The notes under the pieces were generated by a model. That model did not search any database and was not told the DNA's origin. It worked only from the letters and a program-made list of their open reading frames with translations. 64,000 bases of DNA from Streptomyces sp. CMB-StM0423 (GTDB lineage Bacteria; Actinomycetota; Actinomycetes; Streptomycetales; Streptomycetaceae): positions 5,240,501 through 5,304,500 of the forward strand of contig NZ_CP025407.1 of assembly GCF_002847285.1 (NCBI RefSeq), read 5' to 3'. Shown in pieces: positions 1-7,281 of the stretch (the first letter of the stretch is position 1; each line of letters begins with the position of its first letter). A program made the position numbers and the translations under genes.

Positions 1-1
1 G

Positions 2-799
2 CTGCCGATCTACGCCATCTGCGACCTCCTCGGCGTCCCCGCGGAGGACCAGGACGACTTCCGCGACTGGGCCGCCGTGATGATCCACCACGGCAAGGGC
101 CCGCGCGGCGGCGTCGCGCGCGCGGTGAAGAAGATGCGCGCCTACCTCGCCGAGCTGATCCACCGCAAGCGCGCGGCGCTCGGCGGCGGCGACGCCGCGG
201 ACGACGACCTGATCTCCGGCCTCATCCGCGCCTCCGACGAGGGCGAGAAGCTGACGGAGAACGAGGCCGCCGCCATGGCGTTCATCCTGCTGTTCGCCGG
301 CTTCGAGACCACCGTCAACCTGATCGGCAACGGCACGTACGCCCTCCTCACCCACCCCGCCGAGCGCGCCCGGCTGGCCGCGGATCCCGCGCTGCTGCCC
401 TCCGCGGTGGAGGAACTGCTGCGCTACGACGGCCCGGTGGAGCTGGCGACGTGGCGGTTCGCCACCGAGCCGCTGCAGATCGGCGGGCAGCGCGTCGCCG
501 TGGGCGACCCGGTGCTCGTCGTGCTGGCCGCCGCCGACCGCGACCCCGCGCGCTTCGCGGAACCCGACACCCTGGACCTGTCCCGGCGTGACAATCAGCA
601 CGTGGGCTACGGCCACGGCATCCACTACTGCCTCGGCGCACCCCTCGCCAGGCTGGAGGCGCAGACCGCCCTGGGTACCTTGCTGCGCCGCCTTCCCGAC
701 CTGCGGCTGGCGGGCGAGACGTCCGAATTGCGGTGGCGCGGCGGGCTCATCATGCGGGGCCTGCGGACGCTGCCGGTGCACTTCGGCCCTTCTCTGTGA
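2..799 (+). CDS. Cytochrome P450, 5' end outside the window
   Basis: Only the C-terminal 265 residues are visible; the frame is open from base 2. The part seen contains the I-helix motif AGFETT (about visible residues 99-104), an EELLR K-helix ExxR motif, and the heme loop YGHGIHYCLG with the cysteine that ligates the heme iron, in which the usual leading Phe is Tyr. The protein is a soluble bacterial class I P450 that would take electrons from a ferredoxin. The substrate cannot be told. No biosynthetic cluster genes follow; the next gene is an unrelated secreted muralysin 98 bases downstream. Confidence 0.93.
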   Translation: MPIYAICDLLGVPAEDQDDFRDWAAVMIHHGKGPRGGVARAVKKMRAYLAELIHRKRAALGGGDAADDDLISGLIRASDEGEKLTENEAAAMAFILLFAGFETTVNLIGNGTYALLTHPAERARLAADPALLPSAVEELLRYDGPVELATWRFATEPLQIGGQRVAVGDPVLVVLAAADRDPARFAEPDTLDLSRRDNQHVGYGHGIHYCLGAPLARLEAQTALGTLLRRLPDLRLAGETSELRWRGGLIMRGLRTLPVHFGPSL

Positions 800-897
800 T
801 CTGCGCGTGACTATCAGGCGATCAACTTGTGATCGGAGGTAGTTCGGTATTAAGTTCGGCCACTGGCTCGAACACACAGGGAACGAAAGGCACTCGC

Positions 898-1956
898 ATG
901 CGCTCGGGTAACGGACGCCACCGACGTCCCCGCCAGGCCCCCGCGTTCGTCGTCGCGGCCGGTGCGACCGGGGCGGGTCTCGCCCTGCCGCTGCTGGGGG
1001 CGAGCGGCGCGAGCGCCGCCGACGCCGGCACGTGGGACCGGGTCGCCGAGTGCGAGAGCGGCGGGCTGTGGAGCGCCGACGAGGGCAACGGGTACTACGG
1101 CGGCCTGCAGTTGACGATGGACATGTGGCAGGAGTACGGCGGCGAGGAGTTCGCCTCGCAGCCCGACTTCGCCAGCCGTGCGCAGCAGATCACGGTCGCC
1201 GAGCGCATCCTCGCCGGCATGGGCGCCGACAAGGCGTGGCCGGAGTGCGCCCAGGACGCCGGGCTGCACGGCGACGACGAGGTGCCGGAGGTCGACCCCG
1301 GCGCCGAGCTGCCGCTGCTGCCCACGGCGCCGCCCACCCTCGCCCCGAGCCCGGGCGAGGACTCCCAGGGCCAGGACGAGGACCGGCGTACGGACCGCGA
1401 GGACAAGCGCGACCGCAAGGACAGCGGCGACGAGGACCGGAAGGCCGGCGAGGGCGCTGGCAAGCACCGCGGCAGCCAGGACCCGGGCGAGCACGACGGC
1501 GGCCCCGGCGAGGGGACCGGCCGGGACGACGACACCACCTCCGCCGACGGCTCCGGCCGGCACCGCGCCCCGAACGCCTCCGCGACCCCCACCCCGTCCG
1601 AGGCCCCGGCCTCGCCCGGCGCCCCCGAGGCCCCGCGCGAGGCCGTCGAGACCCCCGGCGCCTCCCAGTCGCCCGACGAGGCCGAGCTGCCCGAGCCGGG
1701 CCGCGAGTGGATCGCTGAGATCCCCGGCGACGCGGACGAGCGCGGCGGGGACCGCAAGGGCGACGCCTCGGGACGCGATGCCGCGGCGGGCGACGGCAGT
1801 TATACCGTCCGACCGGGTGACACCCTCTCGGAAATTGCCAGAGAGCATTCCCTGTCGGGCGGATGGTCCGAGTTGTACGACGGGAACAAGAACTCCCTCG
1901 GTAAGGACCCCGACACCATCAAGCCTGGTCAGGAACTCGAATTGAGCGGGAACTGA
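898..1956 (+). CDS. rpfC: Secreted Rpf-type muralysin with C-terminal LysM
   Basis: 352 aa. Resuscitation-promoting factors are lysozyme-like enzymes that cut peptidoglycan glycan strands and promote germination and outgrowth. Residues 1-40 are a signal peptide (Arg-rich start, hydrophobic core, cleavage near GASA/AD). The Rpf fold follows with WDRVAECESGG, where E53 is the expected catalytic Glu, ending at WPEC. Residues 110-290 are a disordered linker, first Asp/Glu/Lys/Arg-rich, then Pro/Ala/Ser-rich. LysM occupies about 300-352 (YTVRPGDTLSEIA). The ATG at 898 was chosen because it starts the signal peptide directly behind a purine-rich stretch. Unlike the next gene it has no room for a riboswitch. 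The symbol follows remembered synteny with S. coelicolor rpfC. Confidence 0.93.
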   Translation: MRSGNGRHRRPRQAPAFVVAAGATGAGLALPLLGASGASAADAGTWDRVAECESGGLWSADEGNGYYGGLQLTMDMWQEYGGEEFASQPDFASRAQQITVAERILAGMGADKAWPECAQDAGLHGDDEVPEVDPGAELPLLPTAPPTLAPSPGEDSQGQDEDRRTDREDKRDRKDSGDEDRKAGEGAGKHRGSQDPGEHDGGPGEGTGRDDDTTSADGSGRHRAPNASATPTPSEAPASPGAPEAPREAVETPGASQSPDEAELPEPGREWIAEIPGDADERGGDRKGDASGRDAAAGDGSYTVRPGDTLSEIAREHSLSGGWSELYDGNKNSLGKDPDTIKPGQELELSGN

Positions 1957-1993
1957 ACAGCCGGCGGGTGAAGTCGGCGCGTATTAGTCATAT

Positions 1994-2022
1994 TTGACGT
2001 AATCGGCTGACCGGGCTACCTG
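1994..2022 (+). promoter_or_regulatory. Candidate promoter for the rpfA leader
   Basis: TTGACG at 1994-1999 and TACCTG at 2017-2022 are separated by 17 bases, a good sigma-70/HrdB-type arrangement. Transcription would begin near 2029, about 90 bases ahead of the riboswitch. A second possible pair, TTGAAT (2060) and TACCGT (2084) with an 18-base spacer, lies closer but its -10 is inside the Crp-type site at 2077-2094. The sequence alone does not decide between them. Confidence 0.5.
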
Positions 2023-2076
2023 ACGGACGTAAAACCGGGCGTGGCATTTTCCGAGGTCTTTGAATCGCACACGCCT

Positions 2077-2094
2077 ATGTGCTTACCGTCACAT
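2077..2094 (+). promoter_or_regulatory. Crp-type operator upstream of rpfA
   Basis: ATGTG-N8-CACAT is a perfect 5-bp inverted repeat and fits the motif GTG(N6)GNCAC reported for Streptomyces Crp (GTG CTTACC GTCAC, 2079-2092). From memory, S. coelicolor rpfA is a Crp target. The same motif recurs upstream of the other riboswitch-controlled muralysin at 53780. Binding is inferred. Confidence 0.6.
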
Positions 2095-2119
2095 TGCTCG
2101 CCAACGCGAGCCCCGGTGA

Positions 2120-2322
2120 TCGCCTCACGCCGAATCCTGTCGGCGTTCACCCGGGCCACCTGTGCATGAAGCACCGCTGACAGGAGCGGGGGACCCACGG
2201 TAAGCGCCGCTCCGGTCCAACGAGAAGGCGGACCGGGCGGCTTGGGGTCAAGCCGCACGTATGACGTACGGCCGGGCACTCACAGCCCGCACCCGACAGC
2301 TCACCTCGCAGGCGTCGGTGAG
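2120..2322 (+). promoter_or_regulatory. ydaO-class cyclic di-AMP riboswitch (rpfA leader)
   Basis: The leader carries the conserved blocks of this class in order: CCGAATCCTGTC near 2130, ACAGGAGCGGGGGACCCA near 2179, GGGGT near 2245, and CGACAGCTCACCTCGCAGGCG ending near 2314. The P1 helix can form between ACGCC (2127-2131) and GGCGT (2311-2315), extended by CTCAC/GTGAG. Members of this class bind c-di-AMP and in actinobacteria switch off cell-wall hydrolase genes. The aptamer ends about 12 bases ahead of the rpfA start codon. An almost identical set of blocks occurs at 54024. Confidence 0.93.
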
Positions 2323-2333
2323 AAAAGAGCATC

Positions 2334-3077
2334 ATGCTTCTTCCTGCCGGAACGGGTAAGCACCGCCGCCCCGCCGCACAGGCACGCCTTGGTGCACACT
2401 CCCGCATGGCCGTCCTCGTGGGCGCCACCGGAACAGCGATCGGGCTGCCGGTGCTCGGCGCCCAGCACGCGTTCGCGGCGCCCATCGATACGTGGGAACG
2501 GGTAGCCGCCTGCGAGTCCGGAGGAAATTGGGCGACGAATACCGGGAACGGCTATTTCGGCGGCGTCCAGTTCTCCCAGTCGAGCTGGGAAGCCGCCGGC
2601 GGCCGGAGCTTCGCCTCGCGCGCCGACCTGGCGTCGAAGCAGCAGCAGATCGCCGTCGCGGAGCGGCTGCTGTCCATGCAGGGCCCGGGCGCGTGGCCCA
2701 ACTGCGGCCCACGCGCGGGCCTGGCCGCGGGGAGTCCGGCCGCCGGGCAGATCGTCCCCCCGGCGCCGCAGGAGGCCCCGCAGCAACAGCAGCAGCAACC
2801 GGAGACCCTGCCGCAGCCGGCCCCGCAGACGCAGGAGCAGGCGCCGCAGGAGGCCCCGCAGGGCACCGAGGCCCGCGGCGCCGCCGAGCAGACGCAGCCG
2901 GAGTCCCGCACGGTCTTCCGCGGCTTCTACTACGAGGTCCGCGAGGGCGACACCCTCGACGACATCGCCCGGCGGCACGGCGCGGAGAGCTGGCAGCAGT
3001 TGTACGAGGACAACAAGCCGGTCGTCGGCGCGAACCCGGACCTGATCCGGCCGGGCCAGAAGCTGAAGGTGAACTAG
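2334..3077 (+). CDS. rpfA: Secreted Rpf-type muralysin RpfA with LysM
   Basis: 247 aa. The protein is a secreted peptidoglycan-cleaving resuscitation-promoting factor. A long Arg-rich n-region and hydrophobic stretch (about 26-48, cleavage near HAFA/AP) are followed by the Rpf fold with WERVAACESGGNW, where E61 is the predicted catalytic Glu, closing at WPNC. Residues 144-190 are a Gln/Pro-rich flexible linker with an uninterrupted run of six Gln. LysM lies at about 199-247 (YEVREGDTLDDIA). The ATG at 2334 sits directly behind the c-di-AMP riboswitch; an internal ATG at 2406 would shorten the signal peptide. It is followed by a strong hairpin, so it is probably monocistronic. Confidence 0.95.
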   Translation: MLLPAGTGKHRRPAAQARLGAHSRMAVLVGATGTAIGLPVLGAQHAFAAPIDTWERVAACESGGNWATNTGNGYFGGVQFSQSSWEAAGGRSFASRADLASKQQQIAVAERLLSMQGPGAWPNCGPRAGLAAGSPAAGQIVPPAPQEAPQQQQQQPETLPQPAPQTQEQAPQEAPQGTEARGAAEQTQPESRTVFRGFYYEVREGDTLDDIARRHGAESWQQLYEDNKPVVGANPDLIRPGQKLKVN

Positions 3078-3083
3078 CCCCGT

Positions 3084-3130
3084 GCGCGGGCGGGCCGAAC
3101 CGGACCACGAACGGGCCGGCCCGCCCGCGC
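3084..3130 (+). terminator. Terminator hairpin after rpfA
   Basis: A perfect 13-bp inverted repeat (GCGCGGGCGGGCC at 3084-3096, complement at 3118-3130) with a 21-base loop begins 6 bases after the rpfA stop codon. There is no T-run, which is normal for Streptomyces terminators. Confidence 0.75.
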
Positions 3131-3476
3131 CGTGTGCACCGCTGCCTGCCGCTCCTGCCGCCGCCCGCTCCCTGGGCCCGCCGGCCGCCCGGCACGCCGC
3201 CGCGGTACGGCGCGGCCGTCCCGGCCCGTCCGGTGCGCGGGCCGGGACGACCACGCCGTACGCCACCCGCTCCCGCGGCTCCCGTCCCCGCAGCCTCCGT
3301 CCCCGCCGCCCCCGCCCCCGCGGCTCCCGTCCCGCGCCGCGTCCCGCGGTCCGTCCCCGCTCCCGGGCCCGAACCGTCTCGTACCGCGGAATGCGGCCGG
3401 GTGCGCGCCGGGGCCGTCACCCGGGGCGGCTAGGCTCAGGGCGGAACCCGTAGCGAATCCCTCCGAAGGAGACACC
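3131..3476. other. Non-coding C-rich spacer ahead of eno
   Basis: No gene is supported here. Open frames in this stretch are low-complexity and only run into eno. From about 3285 to 3375 the + strand is an irregular run of CCCGT/CCCGC units, so the - strand is G-rich enough for quadruplex-like structure. A TAGGCT at 3431-3436, 46 bases before the eno start codon, is a plausible -10 element, but no convincing -35 accompanies it. Confidence 0.5.
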
Positions 3477-4760
3477 GTGCCGTCCATCGACGTCGTCGTA
3501 GCCCGAGAGATTCTCGACTCCCGCGGCAACCCCACGGTCGAGGTCGAGGTCGGCCTCGACGACGGCAGCACCGGCCGTGCTGCCGTTCCGTCCGGCGCCT
3601 CCACCGGCGCCTTCGAGGCCCTGGAGCTGCGCGACGGGGACAAGGCCCGCTACGGCGGGAAGGGCGTCGAGAAGGCCGTGCTCGCCGTCATCGAGCAGAT
3701 CGGCCCCGAGCTCGTCGGCTACGACGCCACCGAGCAGCGCCTCATCGACCAGGCGATGTTCGACCTCGACGCCACCCCCGACAAGTCCTCCCTCGGCGCC
3801 AACGCCATCCTCGGCGTCTCGCTCGCCGTCGCGCACGCCGCCTCCGAGGCGTCCGACCTGCCGCTCTTCCGCTACCTCGGCGGCCCCAACGCGCACGTGC
3901 TGCCCGTGCCGATGATGAACATCCTCAACGGCGGCAGCCACGCGGACTCCAACGTGGACATCCAGGAGTTCATGATCGCGCCGATCGGCGCCGAGTCGTT
4001 CTCCGAGGCGGTCCGCTGCGGCGCGGAGATCTACCACCAGCTCAAGGCCGTCCTCAAGGAGCGCGGCCTGTCCACCGGCCTCGGCGACGAGGGCGGCTTC
4101 GCGCCGAACCTCGACTCCAACCGGGACGCGCTGGACCTCATCATCGAGGCGATCCAGAAGGCCGGCTACACCGCGGGCCAGGACGTCGCCCTCGCGCTCG
4201 ACGTCGCCGCCTCCGAGTTCTACAAGGACGGCGTGTACGTCTTCGAGGGCAAGGGCCGCTCCGCCGCCGAGATGACGGAGTACTACGAGCAGCTCGTCGC
4301 GGACTACCCGCTGGTGTCCATCGAGGACCCGCTGTTCGAGGACGACTGGGCCGGCTGGCACGTGCTGACCGAGCGCCTCGGCGACAAGGTGCAGATCGTC
4401 GGTGACGACCTCTTCGTCACCAACCCCGAGCGGCTGCAGCGCGGCATCGACGAGGGCTCGGCCAACGCGCTGCTGGTGAAGGTGAACCAGATCGGCTCGC
4501 TCACCGAGACCCTGGACGCCGTCGAGCTGGCCCAGCGCAACGGCTTCAAGTGCATGATGTCCCACCGCTCCGGCGAGACCGAGGACGTCACCATCGCCGA
4601 CCTGGCCGTCGCCACGAACTGCGGCCAGATCAAGACCGGCGCCCCCGCCCGCTCCGAGCGGGTCGCCAAGTACAACCAGCTCCTGCGCATCGAGGAGATC
4701 CTCGACGACGCCGCCGAGTACGCGGGCCGCAGCGCCTTCCCCCGCTACAAGAACGGCTGA
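3477..4760 (+). CDS. eno: Enolase (phosphopyruvate hydratase)
   Basis: 427 aa, the normal bacterial length. It interconverts 2-phosphoglycerate and phosphoenolpyruvate in cytosolic glycolysis. The protein starts PSIDVVVAREILDSRGNP after a GTG at 3477 behind GAAGGAG. It contains SGASTGAFEALELRDGD, GDEGGFAPN with the acid/base Glu, metal-site regions EDPLFEDDW and GDDLFVTN, the catalytic Lys loop LLVKVNQIGS and the signature MMSHRSGETED. The frame continues upstream to 3132, but that extension is low-complexity and lacks any enolase character. A strong terminator separates it from divIC. Confidence 0.99.
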   Translation: MPSIDVVVAREILDSRGNPTVEVEVGLDDGSTGRAAVPSGASTGAFEALELRDGDKARYGGKGVEKAVLAVIEQIGPELVGYDATEQRLIDQAMFDLDATPDKSSLGANAILGVSLAVAHAASEASDLPLFRYLGGPNAHVLPVPMMNILNGGSHADSNVDIQEFMIAPIGAESFSEAVRCGAEIYHQLKAVLKERGLSTGLGDEGGFAPNLDSNRDALDLIIEAIQKAGYTAGQDVALALDVAASEFYKDGVYVFEGKGRSAAEMTEYYEQLVADYPLVSIEDPLFEDDWAGWHVLTERLGDKVQIVGDDLFVTNPERLQRGIDEGSANALLVKVNQIGSLTETLDAVELAQRNGFKCMMSHRSGETEDVTIADLAVATNCGQIKTGAPARSERVAKYNQLLRIEEILDDAAEYAGRSAFPRYKNG

Positions 4761-4799
4761 ACGGACCGACCCCGTACGACATCGGCGTCGGACGCCCCC

Positions 4800-4835
4800 G
4801 GCCCCGGCCGCACCGCGTAGGGTGCGACCGGGGCC
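4800..4835 (+). terminator. Terminator after eno
   Basis: A 15-bp stem with one mismatch (GGCCCCGGCCGCACC at 4800-4814 against GGTGCGACCGGGGCC at 4821-4835) and a 6-base loop lies 40 bases after the enolase stop codon and ends 36 bases before divIC. Confidence 0.8.
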
Positions 4836-4871
4836 GACCACCGCTTGCCGCCCGGGGAGGACGCGACGCAC

Positions 4872-5339
4872 ATGGCCAGGGAGCGCTTCTCCACCACCAC
4901 CCGGCTCAAGCTGCTCGGCGAGCAGGCCGTCAGCCGGGTCTCGGAGCGCGTCTACCGCGCGCGCCCGCCGCGGCGCAGCCGGCTGACGGGGCGGGCCGCG
5001 GTGCTCGCGCTCGTCGTCTGCTCGCTGGTGGTGGCGCTCGCGTACCCGCTGCGCCAGTACATCGCCCAGCGCGCCGAGGTCGCCGAGCTGGAGCGGGAGA
5101 AGGCCCAGGCCGAGCAGCGGGTGGAGGAGCTGCGGGACGAGAAGTCCCGCTGGAACGACCCGGAGTACGTGCGCCGGCAGGCCCGCGAGCACCTGCACTA
5201 CGTCCTGCCCGGCGAGACCGGCTACCTGATGCGCGACGGCACCGGCTCCGCCGGCTCCGGTGCGGAGGGGGAGGCGGTGGACAGGCCGTGGTACGAGAAC
5301 CTGTGGGACGGCCTGGACGCCGCGGACGGCCGGCGCTGA
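4872..5339 (+). CDS. divIC: Septum formation protein DivIC/FtsB family
   Basis: 155 aa bitopic membrane protein. The family bridges FtsL and FtsQ in the divisome; in Streptomyces it acts at sporulation septa. A basic cytoplasmic N-terminus (about 1-38) precedes one transmembrane segment (about 41-62), then a heptad-rich coiled coil rich in Glu/Lys/Arg (about 66-95) and a conserved tail with ARQARE and YVLPGETGY. The ATG at 4872 has GGGGAGG 11 bases upstream; a more upstream start at 4845 would run over that ribosome-binding site. The position between eno and DUF501/ppx is conserved in actinobacteria. Confidence 0.93.
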   Translation: MARERFSTTTRLKLLGEQAVSRVSERVYRARPPRRSRLTGRAAVLALVVCSLVVALAYPLRQYIAQRAEVAELEREKAQAEQRVEELRDEKSRWNDPEYVRRQAREHLHYVLPGETGYLMRDGTGSAGSGAEGEAVDRPWYENLWDGLDAADGRR

Positions 5340-5452
5340 GGCGCGTCACGTACGCGAACGCCGCCCGCCGCGGCACGCCGGCCCGACGCGGGACACCTGC
5401 CGCCCGCCGCCGCCCGGCGCCTGACGCCGACCGCCCGGCTGAACGAGGAGAG

Positions 5453-5989
5453 ATGGACAAGCCCCCGCCGCCCACCGAGCACACCCCCGCCACCGCGGCC
5501 GACGCCGCCGCCGTGGCCGCGCAGTTGGGCCGCGCCCCGCGCGGCCTGCGCGCCGTGGCGCACCGCTGCCCGTGCGGCAACCCGGATGTCGTGGAGACGT
5601 CCCCGCGGCTGCCCGACGGCACGCCGTTCCCGACGCTGTACTACCTGACGTGCCCGCGCGCGAACTCCGCGATCGGCACGCTGGAGGCGGACGGCGTGAT
5701 GAAGGAGATGACGGCCCGGCTCGCGGCGGACCCGGAGCTGGCGGCGGCGTACCGCGCGGCGCACGAGGACTACCTCGCCCGCCGCGACGCGATCGCCGAG
5801 CTGGCAGGATTCCCGAGCGCGGGCGGGATGCCGGACCGGGTGAAGTGCCTGCATGTGCTGGTCGCGCACGCGCTGGCGGCGGGGCCCGGGGTGAACCCGC
5901 TGGGGGACGAGGCGCTGGCGATGCTGCCGGAGTGGTGGGCCAAGGGCCCGTGCGTGACGCCCGAGGAATCCGGGGAGGATGAGGCATGA
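5453..5989 (+). CDS. DUF501 family protein
   Basis: 178 aa. The start ATG at 5453 follows GAGGAG. The domain carries a HRCPCGNPDVV Cys pair near the N-terminus, then TLYYLTCPRANSAIGTLE, which is diagnostic of DUF501, and a C-terminal MPDRVKCLHVLVAHALA block in which Cys and His residues could bind metal. Function is unknown; the family is nearly always encoded between divIC and ppx in actinobacteria, as here. The stop overlaps the start of ppx by four bases, so the two genes are translationally coupled. Confidence 0.92.
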   Translation: MDKPPPPTEHTPATAADAAAVAAQLGRAPRGLRAVAHRCPCGNPDVVETSPRLPDGTPFPTLYYLTCPRANSAIGTLEADGVMKEMTARLAADPELAAAYRAAHEDYLARRDAIAELAGFPSAGGMPDRVKCLHVLVAHALAAGPGVNPLGDEALAMLPEWWAKGPCVTPEESGEDEA

Positions 5990-6912
5990 CCCGAGTGGCT
6001 GCCGTGGACTGCGGTACGAATTCGATCCGCCTGCTGGTCGCGGACGTCGACACGCGGTCCGGCGAAGTGAAGGACCTGGACCGCCGGATGGAGATCGTCC
6101 GGCTGGGCCAGGGCGTGGACCGTACGGGCCGGCTGGCGCCCGAGGCGCTGGAGCGGACCTTCGCGGCCTGCCGCCGGTACGCGGAGATCATCGAGCGGCT
6201 GGGCGCGGTCCGTACCCGGTTCGTCGCCACCTCCGCCTCCCGGGACGCGGAGAACCGCGCGGACTTCGCCCGCGGCGTGGAGGAGATCCTCGGCGTCCGC
6301 CCGGAGGTCATCACCGGCGACGAGGAGGCCGCGCTGGCCTTCACGGGCGCGACGAAGGAGCTGTCGGGACGGGTGCCGGGGCCGTACCTGGTGGTCGACA
6401 TCGGCGGCGGCTCGACGGAGTTCGTCTCCGGCACGGACGAGGTGGCGGCGGCCCGCTCGGTCGACATCGGCTGCGTCCGCCTCACCGAGCGCCACCACTT
6501 CGCCGACCCTCCGGCGCCGGCGCAGATCGAGGCGGCGAAGGCCGACATCGCCGCGGCCCTGGACACGGCGGAAGCCGCGGTCCCGCTCCGCGACACCGCC
6601 ACCCTGGTCGGCCTCGCCGGCTCGGTCACCACGGTCGCGGGCATCGCCATGGACCTCCCCGCCTACGACACGATGGCCCTGCACCACGCCCGCGTCCCGG
6701 TGGCCCGCATCCGCGACATCACGAACTCCCTGCTCAAGGCCACCCACGAGGAACGAGCCGCCATCCCGGTCATGCACCCGGGCCGCGTCGACGTGATCGC
6801 CGCGGGGGCACTGGTCCTGCTGTCGGTCATGGAGCGCACGGGCGCCCCCGAGGTGATCGTCAGCGAACACGACATCCTGGACGGGATCGCGTACCGGTCC
6901 GCCTCAGCCTGA
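5986..6912 (+). CDS. ppx: Exopolyphosphatase (Ppx/GppA family)
   Basis: 308 aa, the short actinobacterial form without the C-terminal HD domain. It hydrolyses polyphosphate (or pppGpp in the GppA branch), using the sugar-kinase-type ATPase fold. The phosphate-1 loop VDCGTNSIRLLV lies near residue 7, TSASRDAENR near 82, the GDEEAALAF region near 110, and the phosphate-2 loop VVDIGGGSTEF near 136. The start ATG overlaps the DUF501 stop (ATGA). The 3' end overlaps the converging ASCH gene by nine bases, which marks the edge of the accessory cassette. Confidence 0.95.
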   Translation: MTRVAAVDCGTNSIRLLVADVDTRSGEVKDLDRRMEIVRLGQGVDRTGRLAPEALERTFAACRRYAEIIERLGAVRTRFVATSASRDAENRADFARGVEEILGVRPEVITGDEEAALAFTGATKELSGRVPGPYLVVDIGGGSTEFVSGTDEVAAARSVDIGCVRLTERHHFADPPAPAQIEAAKADIAAALDTAEAAVPLRDTATLVGLAGSVTTVAGIAMDLPAYDTMALHHARVPVARIRDITNSLLKATHEERAAIPVMHPGRVDVIAAGALVLLSVMERTGAPEVIVSEHDILDGIAYRSASA

Positions 6913-7281
6913 TCGAGGCCGCTGACCTGCCGAAACGCGGGTGATACCGACGGCGAGGGCACCGAGCGCTTCCTTTTCGGGGCCGTAGATGCTCCGAATG
7001 TTCGCGAGCTGCTGCTCGCGCGAGGCTGTCGGATTGACGTTGTCCGGGCCCTCGCTGTCGAGCAGGGCCTCGAAGTTCGGGTACTCGTTGACCCGGGTGA
7101 CCCTTACGTCGACAGTTTCCTCGGTGCCTTTGATCCGGAACCGGATCACGTCGCCCGCGGCAAGGTCGGCGAGGTGCGGATACTTGACCCTTACCTCGAT
7201 GGACTTCGTGCCGGCGGCGACAAGATCGAAATACCGCCGGTAGAGATTCAGCTCGTGAACGCGAGCCATGGTTCCGGTCAT
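6904..7281 (-). CDS. ASCH-domain protein
   Basis: 125 aa. The pattern ELNLYRRYFDLVAAGTKSIE followed by VRVKYPHLADLAAGDVIRF matches the beta-barrel ASCH domain, a PUA-like fold that binds RNA or nucleosides; characterised members include E. coli YqfB, an N4-acetylcytidine amidohydrolase. Its ATG overlaps the stop of the synthetase-like gene by four bases (ATGA), so it is translationally coupled as the last gene of the ATPase-synthetase-ASCH operon. An internal ATG five codons in is also possible. The target in this organism is unknown; coupling to a synthetase-like enzyme suggests an RNA or aminoacyl-nucleoside substrate, which is inference. Confidence 0.8.
   Translation of the reverse strand: MTGTMARVHELNLYRRYFDLVAAGTKSIEVRVKYPHLADLAAGDVIRFRIKGTEETVDVRVTRVNEYPNFEALLDSEGPDNVNPTASREQQLANIRSIYGPEKEALGALAVGITRVSAGQRPRSG

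Noticed and set aside
790..897. Possible riboswitch before the first Rpf gene
   Set aside because: Only 98 bases separate it from the P450 stop and none of the ydaO blocks are present.
850..1848. Long antisense open frames over the Rpf, hut and other genes
   Set aside because: High GC makes stop codons rare on the opposite strand; translations are Ala/Arg/Gly-rich without domains.
3132..3476. 115-residue upstream extension of enolase
   Set aside because: Low-complexity translation of a C-rich spacer; the true start has a ribosome-binding site and matches enolase N-termini.
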